Of a stretch of DNA of 64,000 nt, positions 63,771-64,000 are shown piece by piece. The notes beneath the pieces were generated by a model. That model was not told the DNA's origin, ran no database searches, and saw nothing but the letters and a program-made list of their open reading frames with translations. Each line of letters opens with the position of its first letter. The first letter of the stretch is position 1. Origin of the DNA: Bactericera cockerelli (lineage: Eukaryota > Arthropoda > Insecta > Hemiptera > Triozidae); the NCBI GenBank assembly GCA_024516035.1, contig CM044961.1, positions 12,747,800-12,811,799 of the forward strand. Reading direction: 5' to 3'. The position numbers were made by a program, and so were the translations under genes.

Positions 63771-64000
63771 AGAAAAAAATCTATTCATGGCACGTTGAAT
63801 AATCCAGCTGAACGAGTTCTCGTAAAATCGCTGGTGAGCCCTTGGTGTTTGACCCTCAGTTTCATGTATAGTTTCACCACAACGTACGGGGAAACGACTA
63901 GTATCCTAAAAGACTCTTTTGAGACTCTTTTATTTTCATACATACTTTCAAGGAACGCACAGAAGCGTGCAGTAATCTTCCCGCATGCATTTCATAAATA

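Overview
The window is AT-rich eukaryotic DNA, almost all of it non-coding and dense in transposons. An arthropod, probably an insect, is the best guess. The reasons are TATA plus TCAGT initiator promoters on the two clearest host genes, the mix of LINE, Helitron and Tc1/mariner relics, and SINEs with tRNA or 5S rRNA heads. No bacterial gene, operon, CRISPR array or intact virus is seen. The order of insect cannot be told from the sequence.

Host genes: the clear ones are two tandem paralogues, at 25010-25381 and 30127-30498. Each encodes a 123-residue secreted protein of the beta/gamma-crystallin fold with two NDRTSS-type calcium sites. They lie in a duplicated block (about 23560-26050 and 28590-31100) and share a nearly identical core promoter. 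A 66-codon internal exon with good splice sites lies on the minus strand at 33386-33583. Weaker exon candidates are at 32110, 43565, 49140 and 52627.

Layout. 1-5.3 kb: SINEs, a Mutator-like fold-back with a 9-bp target duplication, and a palindromic MITE. 5.3-12.6 kb: a 5'-truncated LINE with an open reverse transcriptase ORF, its 3' UTR interrupted by a second LINE on the minus strand whose 1271-codon ORF is intact (Myb-like domain, RT, CCHC, restriction-like endonuclease). 13-16.6 kb: composite hairpin-headed repeats and a 73-bp pyrimidine-rich minisatellite. 16.8-23 kb: 5S-derived SINEs, a fold-back MITE and a 2.3-kb element with about 735-bp inverted ends. 23.5-31 kb: the duplicated crystallin locus. 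31-44 kb: exon, SINEs, GA-rich tracts, a hairpin-headed element with terminal inverted repeats, a retroelement fragment and a non-autonomous Helitron. 44-46 kb: a broken RNase H-bearing LINE inserted in a 17-bp minisatellite. 46-64 kb: more SINEs, a deleted mariner-like element, CT-rich tracts and several large hairpins.

What joins the window together is repeat ecology. At least four tRNA-headed SINE families and one 5S-headed family coexist. There is also a group of repeats that open with a palindrome of the form ACTTYC...GRAAGTATTGT, in sequence-divergent versions that keep the same plan; this is the best candidate for something not yet described. All statements come from reading the sequence; no alignment or database search was run.
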